A DNA stretch of 34,195 nt from Chloroflexota bacterium (GTDB lineage Bacteria; Chloroflexota; Dehalococcoidia; JACPQD01): positions 1 to 34,195 of the forward strand of contig JACPQD010000066.1 of assembly GCA_016190665.1 (NCBI GenBank). Direction: 5' to 3'. The notes under the pieces were generated by a model. That model did not search any database. It was not told the origin of the DNA and saw only the letters and a list, made by a program, of their open reading frames with translations. Positions 14,896 to 23,461 of this stretch are shown one piece after another. Position numbers and translations under genes: made by a program. Position 1 is the stretch's first letter; every line of letters starts with the position of its first letter.

Positions 14896-16258
14896 GACCC
14901 TCTCGCCCCATGAGTATCCCCGCCAACTCACTGATCTCCGGGAGCCCTTCGAAATTCAAGATAAGCTCCGCGGAACGCTCGATTTCCTGAGGCGTAAGGA
15001 TGTTTCGGGCGCAATCGGCATACTTCTCCATGATTTCCTCCGGCGTCAGGGGGAAGTCCACCGAGCCTTTGAGCTTGTCAACGGCGTGGGTATAGGATTC
15101 GCCGTTCTTCAGGAAAACGGTCACTGGATGGCGGCGGCCGCCCGCCGAGGTCTCCCAGTCCTGATGAACATTGACGAAGACCTTCTTTATGGCCTCCTGG
15201 GTTCTGGGGGCGGCGGCTTTGTCGTCAGTGAAGCTGGCGGGCGTGATCTTGCCGTCCAGCAGCGCAACGGCCATGTTATAGTGGAGGCTGAAGCGGCCTT
15301 CGTTTCCTGTCCGAGGTTCGCTGTAGGTGAGGATGTCGCCGAGCCGGCCATCCAGGTCCACAATAACGCGATCGACGGCCTCGTAGGATATCCTATGCTC
15401 CTGAATCAGATACAGGATGGCGTCGATGGCGCGCTGGTTGCCTCCACAGCAGGGGTACTTCTTGAGGGACCGAAAGGTGGTCTCCATGCTGAAAGGGGCG
15501 CCCAGGTTGCTTACGAGCTTATCCGGGTCGTAGTCGCCGTCGCCGAAGAAGATATGCCCGAACCCTTGCGGGCTCTCGAAAGCATCGGTGCGCGCCGCGA
15601 AGCCCTCCCGTGCCAGCATGGCGGCGACGACTCCGGCCCGGGCCGCGTGACCGGGATGAAGCGGCTTGGTCATCGTGCCAGCGTTGAAGGTGGCCGCGCT
15701 GGCCTGTGAGGTGACCAGTCCGAAAGCGCTACATATCTGTTCCACGCTGAGCCTCAGCAGTTTGGCGGCGGCCGCCGTGGCGGCGGGCGCTCCGAAGATG
15801 GCGGATGGATGGAAGCCTCGGTTGCGCGAGGCCCGCTCATTATGCGATGCGATCAGTTTGCAATAGACCTCGAAGCCGACGGCGTGGGCCTCCATGATTT
15901 CCTCGCCCGTCTTCTTCAGCTTCTCGCCCAGGGCCAGCAGCGCCGGAACGATGTTGCCTGAAGGGTGCCCGCCGAAGCCCGCATCATCGAAGTCCAGGGA
16001 GTGGCAGAGCGTGCCATTGGCAAAAGCGGCGTTGGGCGCGGTGGTCCTGAAGCCGCCGCCGACGATAACCGACTCTGGCGCGCCCCCGATCTCCCTGGTG
16101 AACCTGGTCATAATCTGGCCTACCGGCGAAAGGGAGCCGGCCAGCATGCAGGCGACAGCATCCAGGAGGTGCTCCTTCGAATCGTGGATAACCTTAGGAG
16201 GCACGTCCTCCAGTTTCAGGCCGGTGATGAACTTCGCCAGTTCTTCAGTGGCAGCCAT
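14882..16258 (-). CDS. MmgE/PrpD family protein
   Basis: A 458-residue member of the MmgE/PrpD family, which includes 2-methylcitrate dehydratase (PrpD), cis-aconitate decarboxylase and iminodisuccinate epimerase. Characteristic blocks are LCHSLDFDDAG near residue 85, PLHPGHAARAGVVAAMLAREGF, KKYPCCGGNQRAIDA and FVNVHQDW. No methylcitrate synthase or PrpB/PrpC partner is nearby, so a propionate role is not supported. Start ATG 16258 has GAGGAG 5 bases upstream. It begins 9 bases after the stop of the substrate-binding lipoprotein gene, strongly suggesting one transcript and a role on an imported acid. A paralogue is at 32243. Confidence 0.88.
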   Translation of the reverse strand: MAATEELAKFITGLKLEDVPPKVIHDSKEHLLDAVACMLAGSLSPVGQIMTRFTREIGGAPESVIVGGGFRTTAPNAAFANGTLCHSLDFDDAGFGGHPSGNIVPALLALGEKLKKTGEEIMEAHAVGFEVYCKLIASHNERASRNRGFHPSAIFGAPAATAAAAKLLRLSVEQICSAFGLVTSQASAATFNAGTMTKPLHPGHAARAGVVAAMLAREGFAARTDAFESPQGFGHIFFGDGDYDPDKLVSNLGAPFSMETTFRSLKKYPCCGGNQRAIDAILYLIQEHRISYEAVDRVIVDLDGRLGDILTYSEPRTGNEGRFSLHYNMAVALLDGKITPASFTDDKAAAPRTQEAIKKVFVNVHQDWETSAGGRRHPVTVFLKNGESYTHAVDKLKGSVDFPLTPEEIMEKYADCARNILTPQEIERSAELILNFEGLPEISELAGILMGREGLDLL

Positions 16259-16267
16259 TGCTTCTCC

Positions 16268-17929
16268 TCAGCCAGCTAGCCATACATGGGCCCATTTGTT
16301 GTTGTTCTGGTGGCCCACCCATGGCTGCACGTTCTTGACATTCTTCCAGAAGGCGACTGCCCGCTCCTCCCACAGGAGCACGACATAGGGGACCTCGTCC
16401 AATAGCACGCGCTCAAGGCGACGGCCCGCTTCAGCGCGCGAGGCGCTGTCTGGAGCGGCCTCGTAGGCTTTGACAGCCTCGTCGCGTCTCTGGCTCTCAT
16501 AGGCGAAATCATTGCCGGGCCCGAAATATATCAGGGCGCCTCCAGGCTCCGAGAACTGGGTGGCCACCGAGAGCACAAGGGTATCGAAGTCCTTATTGGC
16601 GCGGGCTCGGCTCCACATCCCTCTTTCCTGCGAGTCTACCTTCAGGCGGATGCCTATCTTGCGGAGTTGCTCCGCCGAAAAGATGGCGAGGTTTTCGGCC
16701 CTGGTGTCGCCAGCACGGGTGAGCACCTTGCTCTCGAACCCGTCAGCACGGCCGGCTTCCGCCATGAGCCGTTTCGCCTCCGCAACATCGGCCTCCTTAG
16801 GCTGCCTGTAGCCTGGCATTTGCTTGAGTTCATCCAGCGGCATACTCCAGGCCCCTGCAGGCAGAGGGGTGCCTACAGTACCGAAGCCCTGGGCCAGGAC
16901 TTGCACCGCGGCCTGGCGGTCGAAGGCCAAGCTGGCTGCGCGCCGAACCCTGGCGTCCCTCCAGGGCCCGCGTGTATGTTGCGGGGCAAAAGCATGAGCC
17001 CCCAGGCTTCTCACCCGAATTACCGAAGCATCCCGCATCTCCTTCCCAACAAACTCGGCATGAGCGGCGCTGATAGCATCGTAAGGGCTGGTCACATGTA
17101 CTTTGCCCGTTCTAAAGCCGGCGAACCTGGTGGAGTCATCCTTAATTATCCACATGGCCAGGCCATCAAGGTACGGCCAACCCTTGATGAAGAAGTCTTT
17201 GTTCTTCTCTGCCTGGTAGACGACGCCGGGATCGTATCTCTTGAACTTGAAAGGTCCCGTTCCCACTACTGTGTTCTTGAGTTGTCCGCCCTGGGTGTCG
17301 ATGATATGGCTGGGGGCGATCACGGCGAAGACTGTGGCCAACCACCCGAGAAAGCTGTTGTGCCGGTCCGTGAGCGCCACTCTTATGGTCTGGCCGTCAA
17401 CTATTTCAGACCGCGCTATCATGCTCGCGAGAGAAACCTGAAACCATTGTTTTCCCTTCGGAGGGTTCTTCCAGGCCTCGATCGTCCTCTGGACGTCCGC
17501 CGCTTGGAAGACCTTGCCATCGTGCCAGCGAGCATCCTTTCGAAGATTGAAGGTGAAAACCTTGCCGTCATCGCTCGCCCGCCAGCTCTCCGCCAACCGG
17601 TTGACGATCTTGTCGTTTTCCAGCGGGTCATATTCTACCAGGCCGTTGTAGGAAGAGGTCACCAACCCCTGGGTGCCATAGGAAGGGTTCCACATCGGGT
17701 CCAGCTCGGGCGGGTCAGCGGAGTGAGCCAGATTCAGTGTTCCCCCGTACCGGGGCTGCTCTCCCGCCGCCTTCGGTGTAGCGGCTGGGGTGGTGGGGGG
17801 CTTGGGGGCTGATGTGGCCGCCGGCTTAGGTGTTTCGGCGGGCGGAGGCGGCGCCGCGGCGGGGGCGCAGCTAGTCATCAGTATTCCCAGAATGGTGCAT
17901 AAGCTCAGAACCAGTTGCTTCTTCTGCAT
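16268..17929 (-). CDS. Peptide/nickel-type ABC substrate-binding lipoprotein (SBP family 5)
   Basis: A 553-residue extracytoplasmic binding protein. The signal peptide ends in lipobox MTSC with the lipidated cysteine at 21, followed by a Pro/Ala-rich linker to about residue 55. The family 5 fold is shown by YGGTLNLAHSADP, KVFTFNLRKDARWHDGK, VVGTGPFKFKRYDPG and RRAASLAFDRQAA. The ATG at 17929 is chosen because AAAGGAG lies 8 bases upstream and the lipoprotein signal starts there; a longer ORF from 18103 would add 58 residues with no signal. By eye it is a close paralogue of the protein at 27228. No permease or ATPase gene is adjacent. It is the first gene of a pair with MmgE/PrpD. Confidence 0.92.
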   Translation of the reverse strand: MQKKQLVLSLCTILGILMTSCAPAAAPPPPAETPKPAATSAPKPPTTPAATPKAAGEQPRYGGTLNLAHSADPPELDPMWNPSYGTQGLVTSSYNGLVEYDPLENDKIVNRLAESWRASDDGKVFTFNLRKDARWHDGKVFQAADVQRTIEAWKNPPKGKQWFQVSLASMIARSEIVDGQTIRVALTDRHNSFLGWLATVFAVIAPSHIIDTQGGQLKNTVVGTGPFKFKRYDPGVVYQAEKNKDFFIKGWPYLDGLAMWIIKDDSTRFAGFRTGKVHVTSPYDAISAAHAEFVGKEMRDASVIRVRSLGAHAFAPQHTRGPWRDARVRRAASLAFDRQAAVQVLAQGFGTVGTPLPAGAWSMPLDELKQMPGYRQPKEADVAEAKRLMAEAGRADGFESKVLTRAGDTRAENLAIFSAEQLRKIGIRLKVDSQERGMWSRARANKDFDTLVLSVATQFSEPGGALIYFGPGNDFAYESQRRDEAVKAYEAAPDSASRAEAGRRLERVLLDEVPYVVLLWEERAVAFWKNVKNVQPWVGHQNNNKWAHVWLAG

Positions 17930-18118
17930 GGGAGCGTCTCCTTTCGCCTCGATCTCGATAAGAGGTTTTCGCTCGCGGCCCGCCTCCGGCACGAAACAGG
18001 AAAGCCGGTCAAGCAGGGCGTGGTGGGACGATATAAGATTGGCAGTCCCGATGCTCCGGCTTTCTCGGAGTCCGGACACCTCGGGAAACCGGGACTGCAC
18101 CACCCTATGGCCCGAAAC

Positions 18119-18163
18119 GTGTTACTCTCACTTCTACAACTTGGTACTAATGGCGCGTAACAC
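18119..18163. repeat. GTGTTAC / GTAACAC inverted repeat upstream of the lipoprotein gene
   Basis: Exact 7-bp arms (18119-18125 and 18157-18163) separated by 31 bases, about 190 bases upstream of the lipoprotein start. This could be an operator pair or chance; nothing else in the 380-base gap looks genic. Confidence 0.25.
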
Positions 18164-18190
18164 TAATAAGTTCGGACAAGGGTACTTCAG

Positions 18191-18289
18191 CCGTAGGGTG
18201 GGTGGAGCCCTGACGAAATCGCGGGACAACCCACTATCACGAGCCGCGTTCTTTCTTCTGGGTCACGCTTGGCTCCACCCACCGTAGGC
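18191..18289. repeat. CCGTAGGGTGGGTGGAGCC inverted-repeat element
   Basis: The left arm GGTGGGTGGAGCC (18197-18209) and right arm GGCTCCACCCACC (18271-18283) are perfect 13-bp complements, about 61 bases apart, with CCGTAGG at each outer edge. This matches the layout of a small dispersed palindromic element of a kind common in bacterial intergenic DNA. Confidence 0.55.
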
Positions 18290-18310
18290 ACAAATCGATG
18301 TTACGTTGTA

Positions 18311-19543
18311 CTAGATTGCGCCCTCTGCTCTCAACGCCTCAATCTTATCTTTCGAGTATCCCAGTAGCTTGCTCAGCACCTCTTCCGTGTGCTGGCCGAA
18401 GCTAGGCGGATAGGTATACCGCTGCTTCTGTATGGAGGACATCTTCAACGGGTTCCCCAGCACCCTGATCTGGCCCCCCTCTGGATGCTCCAGGGTGGCG
18501 ATCATGCCGCGGCTCAGCAGTTGCGGATCTTTGACCATCTGGTCGATGCTGTAGACCGGCGCACAGGGTACATCGTGAGCGATGAGAAGCTGTATCCAGT
18601 GTTCGACGGGCTGGGTGCGGAAGATGGCGTCCAGGATGCCCCAGATTTCCGGCGCGTTCTGCACCCGGAGCGGGCTGGTCTCATACTTTGATTCCGCCAG
18701 CAAGTCCTCCCGTCCGATAGCCCGGCACATGTTCTCCCAGAACGCCTGCCGGTGCGCGGCGACCACGAAATAGCCATCCCTGGCCGGGAAGGCGCCGTGA
18801 AGCGGGTTCCTGGAGTCCCGGCCGCCCACCGGCCCCTGCACCTCCCCGGCGACCAGATACAGGGCGGCCCGATGCGCCGCCAGAGAGGTGAGGCAGTCCA
18901 GGAGGCTGATATCGACCTGCTGGCCGCGCCCCGTCTTCTCAGCATGATAGAGGGCGGCGCAAACGCCGGCTAGACCGTAGACCGGCCCGGCCAGGTCTCC
19001 GATGGATATCCCCACCTTGCAAGGCGGCCGGCCGGGCTCGCCGGTGACACCCATGACGCCGCTCAGGGCCTGAGTTATGGAGTCGAAGCTTGGCCTATCG
19101 CGGTAAGGTCCGGTCTGCCCGAAGCCGGTCACCGAGCAGCAAACGATGCGCGGGTTTATCTTGCTCAAGGTCTCGAAGTCCAGCTTCAGCCTCTTCATCA
19201 CGCCGGCGCGGAAGTTATCCAGCACCACATCGACTTTCACGGCGAGGTCGTACACTATCTCTTTGCCCTTCTCCGACCTGAGGTTGACGGTGATGCTCTT
19301 CTTGTTGCGATGGACGCTGAGGAACTGGAGGTCCTCTCCTTTGAAGCTCTGGTTGTCCACGCCGGGGGTACGGGAAGTATAGTCCAGCCCGGCCGAGGCG
19401 GGTGGCTCCACCTTAATCACCTCCGCGCCGAGATCGCCCAGCAGCATTGAGGTGAAGGGCCCGGCCAGGGCCCGCGTGATGTCGAGGACAACGACCCCCT
19501 CCAGGGGGCCGGGGCAGGGCTCCGTCTTGGGCTGGTTTGACAT
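18311..19543 (-). CDS. CaiB/BaiF (family III) CoA-transferase
   Basis: A 410-residue family III CoA-transferase: LDITRALAGPFTSMLLGDLG, GAEVIKVEPP, FGQTGPYRD, catalytic aspartate D183 in SIGDLAGPVYG, TGRGQQVDIS and C-terminal QHTEEV. All catalytic features are conserved. ATG 19543 is preferred: CTGGAG lies 6 bases upstream and the conserved domain begins soon after. The frame stays open upstream to 19846 but that part encodes a decayed PIN-domain remnant, not part of this protein. The next gene upstream is a LysR regulator on the same strand, 0.47 kb away. Confidence 0.9.
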   Translation of the reverse strand: MSNQPKTEPCPGPLEGVVVLDITRALAGPFTSMLLGDLGAEVIKVEPPASAGLDYTSRTPGVDNQSFKGEDLQFLSVHRNKKSITVNLRSEKGKEIVYDLAVKVDVVLDNFRAGVMKRLKLDFETLSKINPRIVCCSVTGFGQTGPYRDRPSFDSITQALSGVMGVTGEPGRPPCKVGISIGDLAGPVYGLAGVCAALYHAEKTGRGQQVDISLLDCLTSLAAHRAALYLVAGEVQGPVGGRDSRNPLHGAFPARDGYFVVAAHRQAFWENMCRAIGREDLLAESKYETSPLRVQNAPEIWGILDAIFRTQPVEHWIQLLIAHDVPCAPVYSIDQMVKDPQLLSRGMIATLEHPEGGQIRVLGNPLKMSSIQKQRYTYPPSFGQHTEEVLSKLLGYSKDKIEALRAEGAI

Positions 19544-19726
19544 AGCACACTCCAGACACAGGCTGAAAAACGCGGTCATTCCGCATTCTATGCCATGCAG
19601 GGGGGTTTTACAAGAGGATTGATACGGCTCCATCTCGGCTTTCCCCGTCGACGGGGTAGCGGAGAGCCGGTCCCCCGTTGTCAAAATTGTTGTCAACATT
19701 CGAGTGTGGGATGGGCTAGTGTGGGA

Positions 19727-19903
19727 ACCACGGCGGATCCGCGCCTGGATCGCGTTTGCCTCCGCGCGGGTCAAGCTGCCGTCGGATACCAGTCGATTCA
19801 GGAGGGCTCCCGTGCCAAGGACGGTCACGTCTGGATTCAAGCGCATGCATGCTTGCCTGGCAAGGGCATCATCGGTGGCTATATCGAACCCTCTGCACCA
19901 CAG
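19727..19903 (-). pseudogene. C-terminal remnant of a PIN-domain toxin
   Basis: Minus-strand translation gives GFDIATDDALARQACMRLNP then DVTVLGTGALLNRLVSDGSL and TRAEANAIQ. The pattern ATDD...AR...LGT.G.L..L...G.L...EA is that of VapC-type PIN nucleases, whose acidic residues bind metal. A stop codon (19904-19906) and no start codon lie upstream, so the N-terminal half is missing. The frame runs on into the CoA-transferase gene without its own clear end. PIN identity is by eye. Confidence 0.5.
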
Positions 19904-19970
19904 TCATATCCTGAACATTCGCGGCGAAAGCTACCGACTCAGAGAGAAGAAAAGGGCCTTGATCTTCGAC
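19893..19970 (+). pseudogene. C-terminal fragment of an IS21-type IstB helper ATPase
   Basis: Plus-strand translation reads LHHSHILNIRGESYRLREKK followed by RA. The pattern LLHHxHxxxIRGxSYRLRxKR is the conserved C-terminal end of IstB, the ATPase partner of IS21 transposases. Only about 25 residues remain; no IstA, no Walker motifs and no IS21 ends are visible nearby. It is the footprint of a lost mobile element lying against the PIN remnant. Confidence 0.5.
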
Positions 19971-20009
19971 CCGGTCCTGCTGAACCTCCTGCTCTCGCAT
20001 CTCAGACTG

Positions 20010-20918
20010 TTACGCCGGTTCCTTGAGTTGACGATGCAGTTCTCTCTTCAGGTTGAGACGGAAGTGCTCCAGAAGAGACGAAGCCTCCCCTGACAGCGAG
20101 GCGCCTTCGCGTACAACGAGCCCATACGGGACCCAGCACGAGAACTCTTCGACTTCAAGAAACGCCACCTTTCCCTCCGCAATCTCCTCAGAGGCATCGG
20201 CCTTCGACAGCAGAGCGATCCCTGTGCCAGCCGCCACCAGGTCGACGAAAAGCTTATTTTCGTTGACCACAACGGAGACATTGAATCGCACGCCGGCCTT
20301 TTCGGCAATCTCGTCCAACAGCCGGTGATAATAGGTGGTGGGAAAAGGTGTGACGAAATTCTCTCTTGCAAGCTCAACCATCGAAACAGATCTTCGCCCG
20401 CACAACGGATGGTCGGACTTTGCCAGGAAGCCAACCTCATGACCATAGCCAATCTCAATCGAAGCAAGTCCTATGGGTAGCTGCGCAATCGGGCCGAAAC
20501 CGAAGGCAAGCTCGCCTGCCAGGACGCGACTGTAAAGGTCGTTACTATGTGTACGCCAGAAGCCGACGCATGTGTCAGGATGCTGCAGCTTCCAGGCAGC
20601 AAAGCACCGACTAACTGATCGTGCAAACACTTGTGAGCTACCGAAAGCGAATTCAGGCGCGATCCCAGAGCCCAGGAGTTGCTCCGCCATGACTTCGAAC
20701 GCATCAATCTTCTCCGCATAATTGAAGAGCAATCTGCCCATTTCCGTGAGGACTAGCCTCCCTGAGTCTCTTCTCAGCAACTGCATTCGATGAGACCGCT
20801 GCAGGTTCTGCACCGCACGAAAGACGCTGGGCTCAGTAATTCCAAGCCGCTCGGAGGCGCGACTGTAACTTCCCAACTTTGAAACCCAGTAGAAACACTT
20901 CAGATGGCGAAGGTTCAT
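20010..20918 (-). CDS. LysR-family transcriptional regulator
   Basis: A 302-residue LTTR. The N-terminal winged HTH is clear (LRHLKCFYWVSKLGSYSRAS then ERLGITEPSVFRAVQNLQR, residues 3-42), followed by a PBP2-like effector domain. Start ATG 20918 has AGAGGT about 6 bases upstream. LTTRs often control a divergent operon; here the divergent neighbour is the acyl-CoA synthetase gene, 0.67 kb away beyond repeat DNA, so that target is uncertain. A dyad matching an LTTR site lies 83 bases upstream, overlapping its own likely promoter, consistent with autoregulation. Effector unknown, possibly a carboxylate or CoA-pathway intermediate. Confidence 0.9.
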   Translation of the reverse strand: MNLRHLKCFYWVSKLGSYSRASERLGITEPSVFRAVQNLQRSHRMQLLRRDSGRLVLTEMGRLLFNYAEKIDAFEVMAEQLLGSGIAPEFAFGSSQVFARSVSRCFAAWKLQHPDTCVGFWRTHSNDLYSRVLAGELAFGFGPIAQLPIGLASIEIGYGHEVGFLAKSDHPLCGRRSVSMVELARENFVTPFPTTYYHRLLDEIAEKAGVRFNVSVVVNENKLFVDLVAAGTGIALLSKADASEEIAEGKVAFLEVEEFSCWVPYGLVVREGASLSGEASSLLEHFRLNLKRELHRQLKEPA

Positions 20919-20989
20919 GATGCACCTCTCACAACTTGTGTGTATGCTAATTCAGTTTGGTTCACGGAGACTCAAATAGCCTGAATATA

Positions 20990-21018
20990 ATTATAGAAGA
21001 AACGCATAACTATGTGTT
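20990..21018 (-). promoter_or_regulatory. LysR promoter -10 and overlapping dyad operator
   Basis: AACGCATA-AC-TATGTGTT (21001-21018) has 8-bp arms with one mismatch. Immediately downstream in the LysR direction is TATAAT (20990-20995, minus strand). A dyad just upstream of the -10 box is the standard place for LTTR self-regulation. No good -35 hexamer is seen, as expected for an activator-type promoter. Confidence 0.45.
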
Positions 21019-21331
21019 AAGAAATCATTGACGGATTGCAGTAATGCACCTAATCTTAGAAGTCAAAGCAGTGAATCCCATTTTTCACCCCTTGCAGGGG
21101 ACAGCCGACAGTATGGACGCCGAGCGGATGGTTGGAGTCGCGACCGAAAAGCCTCGCTGCCGCGAGGTATTTGGCGTTCCCGTCAAAACTATGCGCCCGG
21201 AGTCGCTTCGGCAGGACAGCAAGATGACGCCGGATCCCCGCGGGCAAACGCTAAAGTGGGTTCCGGCATCGTTTGCAGGGCCGTTTGCAAGAACGTCAAG
21301 GCTGAGAATGCCAAAGTGAGGGCCCTTTTCC

Positions 21332-21475
21332 GCCATTCCGAGCTGGAGTCGACAATGCTGGAATCCAGCAACGGCGGCTGCGGCGAGGAATCTATCCCCC
21401 TGGCCTAACGTGAGATTCTTCGCCGCAATGGAATTTCCCAGATCCATCGTGATCGGTGGCCAGCTCAGAATGACA
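21332..21475. repeat. GCCATTCCGAGC...GCTCAGAATGACA inverted element
   Basis: The outer arms GCCATTCCGAGC and GCTCAGAATGACA are imperfect complements about 120 bases apart; inside, GCGAGGAATCT and AGATTCTTCGCCGC form a second inverted pair. The layout equals that of the 23.2-kb element. The rest of the 20.92-21.59 kb gap holds GC-rich palindromic sequence and no gene I can support. Confidence 0.5.
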
Positions 21476-21592
21476 CATAGAGGGCGTCGTCGATGACATT
21501 GCAACTAAGTTGGTCAATTTCCTTCGATGTAGATGGCGGCGTCTCGCCGCCTGCTGAAGTTCGGCATCACACGAAAGGAGGTCCTGTGTTTC

Positions 21593-23056
21593 TTGCGGAC
21601 GTTGGCCCCCAAGAACACGGGCACAAAGCATTACGATGACAACGACAATTGCGGGTCTAGGTTAGACTACCTTTTCCACCCCCGGTCCATCGCCCTTGCG
21701 GGAGCCTCGCGGGACCCCGCCAAGCGGGGGAACGAGCTTCTCCACGGGTTCATGGATGCGGGGTACAAGGGCCAGATCTACCCTATAAACCCGGGCGCCA
21801 CGGAGATCGCCGGGCTGAAGGCGTATCCCAGCGTCTCCGCTATCCCCGGGCCGGTCGATTACGTCATCTCCGTTTTGCCGGTGGGTGCGGCGAAGCCGCT
21901 TACGGAGGACTGCGCGGCCAAAGGGGTGAAGGCCATTCAGTTCTACACTGCCGGCTTCAGCGAGACCGGCGACCCGGCGATGAAGAAGCGGGAGGAGGAG
22001 ATCGTCGCCATCGCGCGCGCCGCGGGCACGCGCGTCCTCGGCCCGAACTGCGTCGGCATCTACTGCCCGGAGACGGGGATGGTGTTCCACGTGGGCGCCT
22101 CGAAGAAGTCCGGGCCTGTGGGCTTTATCTCCCAGAGCGGCGGCAACTCCGAGGACCTGGTCTGGGCTGCCCCCCTGCGCGGGGTCTACTTCAGCAAGGC
22201 CATCAGCTTCGGGAATGCCGCCGACCTGAATGAGTCGGACTTCCTCGAGTACCTGGTGCACGACCCGGCCACGAACATCGTCAGCGGCTATCTGGAGGGC
22301 TTCAAGAACGGCCGCAAGTTTGTGGACCAACTGCGCCAGGCCCAGGGGAAGAAGCCGGTAATCATTCTCAAAGGCGGGCGTACCGAGGCGGGGACCAGAG
22401 CCGTCGCCTCGCACACGGGATCGCTGGCGGGGAAGATGGCGGTCTGGGACGCCCTCTGTCAGCAATACGGCGTGGTCCAGTTCTGCAGCCTCGATGAGCT
22501 CCTGGATATGGCGGTGGCCTTCCAGTATATGAAGCCGCCCAGGGGACGGCGCGTGGCTGTGATCGGCAGCGGCGGCGGCGCCAGCGTGCAGGCCGCCGAC
22601 GACTGCGAGACCTGTGGCTGCCCCGTGCCGAAGCTTCCGGAAAGCGCCCGGGCCGAGCTGCGCACCTTCACTTCGGAGGTGGGGCGGTTCTTCGCTAACC
22701 CACTGGACTCTCCCACGCGGGGCTGGGCGCCGGAGCAGTTCCAGCACGCTATCAAGATCGTGCTCGACCAACCTGAGATGGACTTCCTGATCGTGTTCAT
22801 CGGCGTGGATATCACGCTGTTTCTTCACGACGGCAAGAAGATACGCGACCGGACCACGGAGGCGCTCATCACGGCCGCCGGGATGGTGGACAAGCCCATC
22901 GTGGTCGTTCTGAAGAGCGGCGGCTCTCTGGAGGGCAGCCAGGCGGTGCTGGAGCAGCAGGCCAGGCTGGTGGAGGGAGGCCTGCCCGTGTACCCGACCT
23001 TGCCACGCGCCGTCTCAGCGGTCAGCCGGCTCATTGCCTGGCACGAACGCCAATGA
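21593..23056 (+). CDS. ADP-forming acyl-CoA synthetase, alpha-type protein (CoA-binding and ligase domains, no ATP-grasp)
   Basis: A protein of about 487 residues from the acetate-CoA ligase (ADP-forming)/acyl-CoA synthetase family, which converts an acyl-CoA to acid with ATP formation or the reverse. It opens with the CoA-binding Rossmann domain (LDYLFHPRSIALAGASRDP...YPINP) and continues through the ligase domain; ASHTGSLAG holds the predicted phospho-histidine (H274 with this start). It ends without the ATP-grasp beta domain, and no beta subunit is adjacent, so a partner must be elsewhere. The start is unclear: TTG 21593 has AAAGGAGG 11 bases upstream, ATG 21533 has no ribosome site, and conserved sequence begins only at LDYLFHP (21662). 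A substrate-binding lipoprotein follows after a repeat-rich gap. Confidence 0.82.
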   Translation: MRTLAPKNTGTKHYDDNDNCGSRLDYLFHPRSIALAGASRDPAKRGNELLHGFMDAGYKGQIYPINPGATEIAGLKAYPSVSAIPGPVDYVISVLPVGAAKPLTEDCAAKGVKAIQFYTAGFSETGDPAMKKREEEIVAIARAAGTRVLGPNCVGIYCPETGMVFHVGASKKSGPVGFISQSGGNSEDLVWAAPLRGVYFSKAISFGNAADLNESDFLEYLVHDPATNIVSGYLEGFKNGRKFVDQLRQAQGKKPVIILKGGRTEAGTRAVASHTGSLAGKMAVWDALCQQYGVVQFCSLDELLDMAVAFQYMKPPRGRRVAVIGSGGGASVQAADDCETCGCPVPKLPESARAELRTFTSEVGRFFANPLDSPTRGWAPEQFQHAIKIVLDQPEMDFLIVFIGVDITLFLHDGKKIRDRTTEALITAAGMVDKPIVVVLKSGGSLEGSQAVLEQQARLVEGGLPVYPTLPRAVSAVSRLIAWHERQ

Positions 23057-23118
23057 TGAATGATGAGTGATGAATGATGAATCCCCACCGCCCCCCAGCA
23101 TAGGGCAAGCTGAGTGAT
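23057..23118. repeat. AATGATGA-type simple repeat tract
   Basis: Directly after the synthetase stop the sequence iterates ATGATGAATGATGAGTGATG and ATGAATGATGAATCCCC, resuming as AGTGATGAATGATAC. The same heptamer-like motif follows the lipoprotein stop at 25.15 kb. It is dispersed low-complexity intergenic repeat DNA, not coding. Confidence 0.6.
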
Positions 23119-23205
23119 GAATGATACCGGGGAGCGGGGGTTCGGGGTGGGAGTGGGACTGGCATGAAGAAGACCTGCGTTTCTGTGAGGCGCTCCCCTC
23201 TTGTC

Positions 23206-23342
23206 TGTCATCCTGAGAGCGGCGGCGGGGATGGGATGCCCGGGTAGCCGCTCGAAGGATCTTGCGCTGGTGGTAGGCAAGCCTAAGATCCTTCGCGAGC
23301 CGACCCCAACCCCACCCAGCCACCTGCTCGCTCAGGATGACA
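23206..23342. repeat. 137-bp MITE-like inverted-repeat element
   Basis: The ends TGTCATCCTGAG (23206-23217) and CTCAGGATGACA (23331-23342) are perfect 12-bp complements. Inside, GCTCGAAGGATCTT pairs with AAGATCCTTCGCGAGC. The nested-palindrome design, intergenic position and related copies elsewhere point to a non-autonomous mobile repeat. It lies about 120 bases upstream of the lipoprotein start. Confidence 0.65.
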
Positions 23343-23461
23343 GCGTAAGTGGCCCACAGAATCGATTTTCATGCTCGGCGGCGCCACAAAGGGCATGGGG
23401 AACTTCGCCAGAATGGGATAAGAAACCAAGCCGGTCGCAACATAACAAAGGGAGGCACAAG

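Noticed and set aside
14882..16258. 2-methylcitrate dehydratase in a propionate-degrading prp operon
   Set aside because: No methylcitrate synthase or methylisocitrate lyase gene is adjacent, and the MmgE/PrpD family covers several reactions, so only the family name is supported.
19544..19846. N-terminal extension of the CaiB/BaiF protein at 18311-19543
   Set aside because: The extension matches a PIN-domain remnant rather than a CoA-transferase, and a ribosome site precedes the ATG at 19543.
21028..21408. 126-codon plus-strand ORF between LysR and the acyl-CoA synthetase
   Set aside because: It covers dispersed palindromic repeats, has no ribosome site or recognisable domain, and an overlapping frame on the other strand is equally open.
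21662..22828. 388-codon minus-strand ORF antisense to the acyl-CoA synthetase
   Set aside because: No family features; the plus strand shows clear CoA-binding and ligase domains. Treated as a shadow.
23201..23461. 87-codon N-terminal extension of the binding protein at 23462
   Set aside because: It reads through a palindromic element, and a lipoprotein signal peptide with a good ribosome site begins at 23462.
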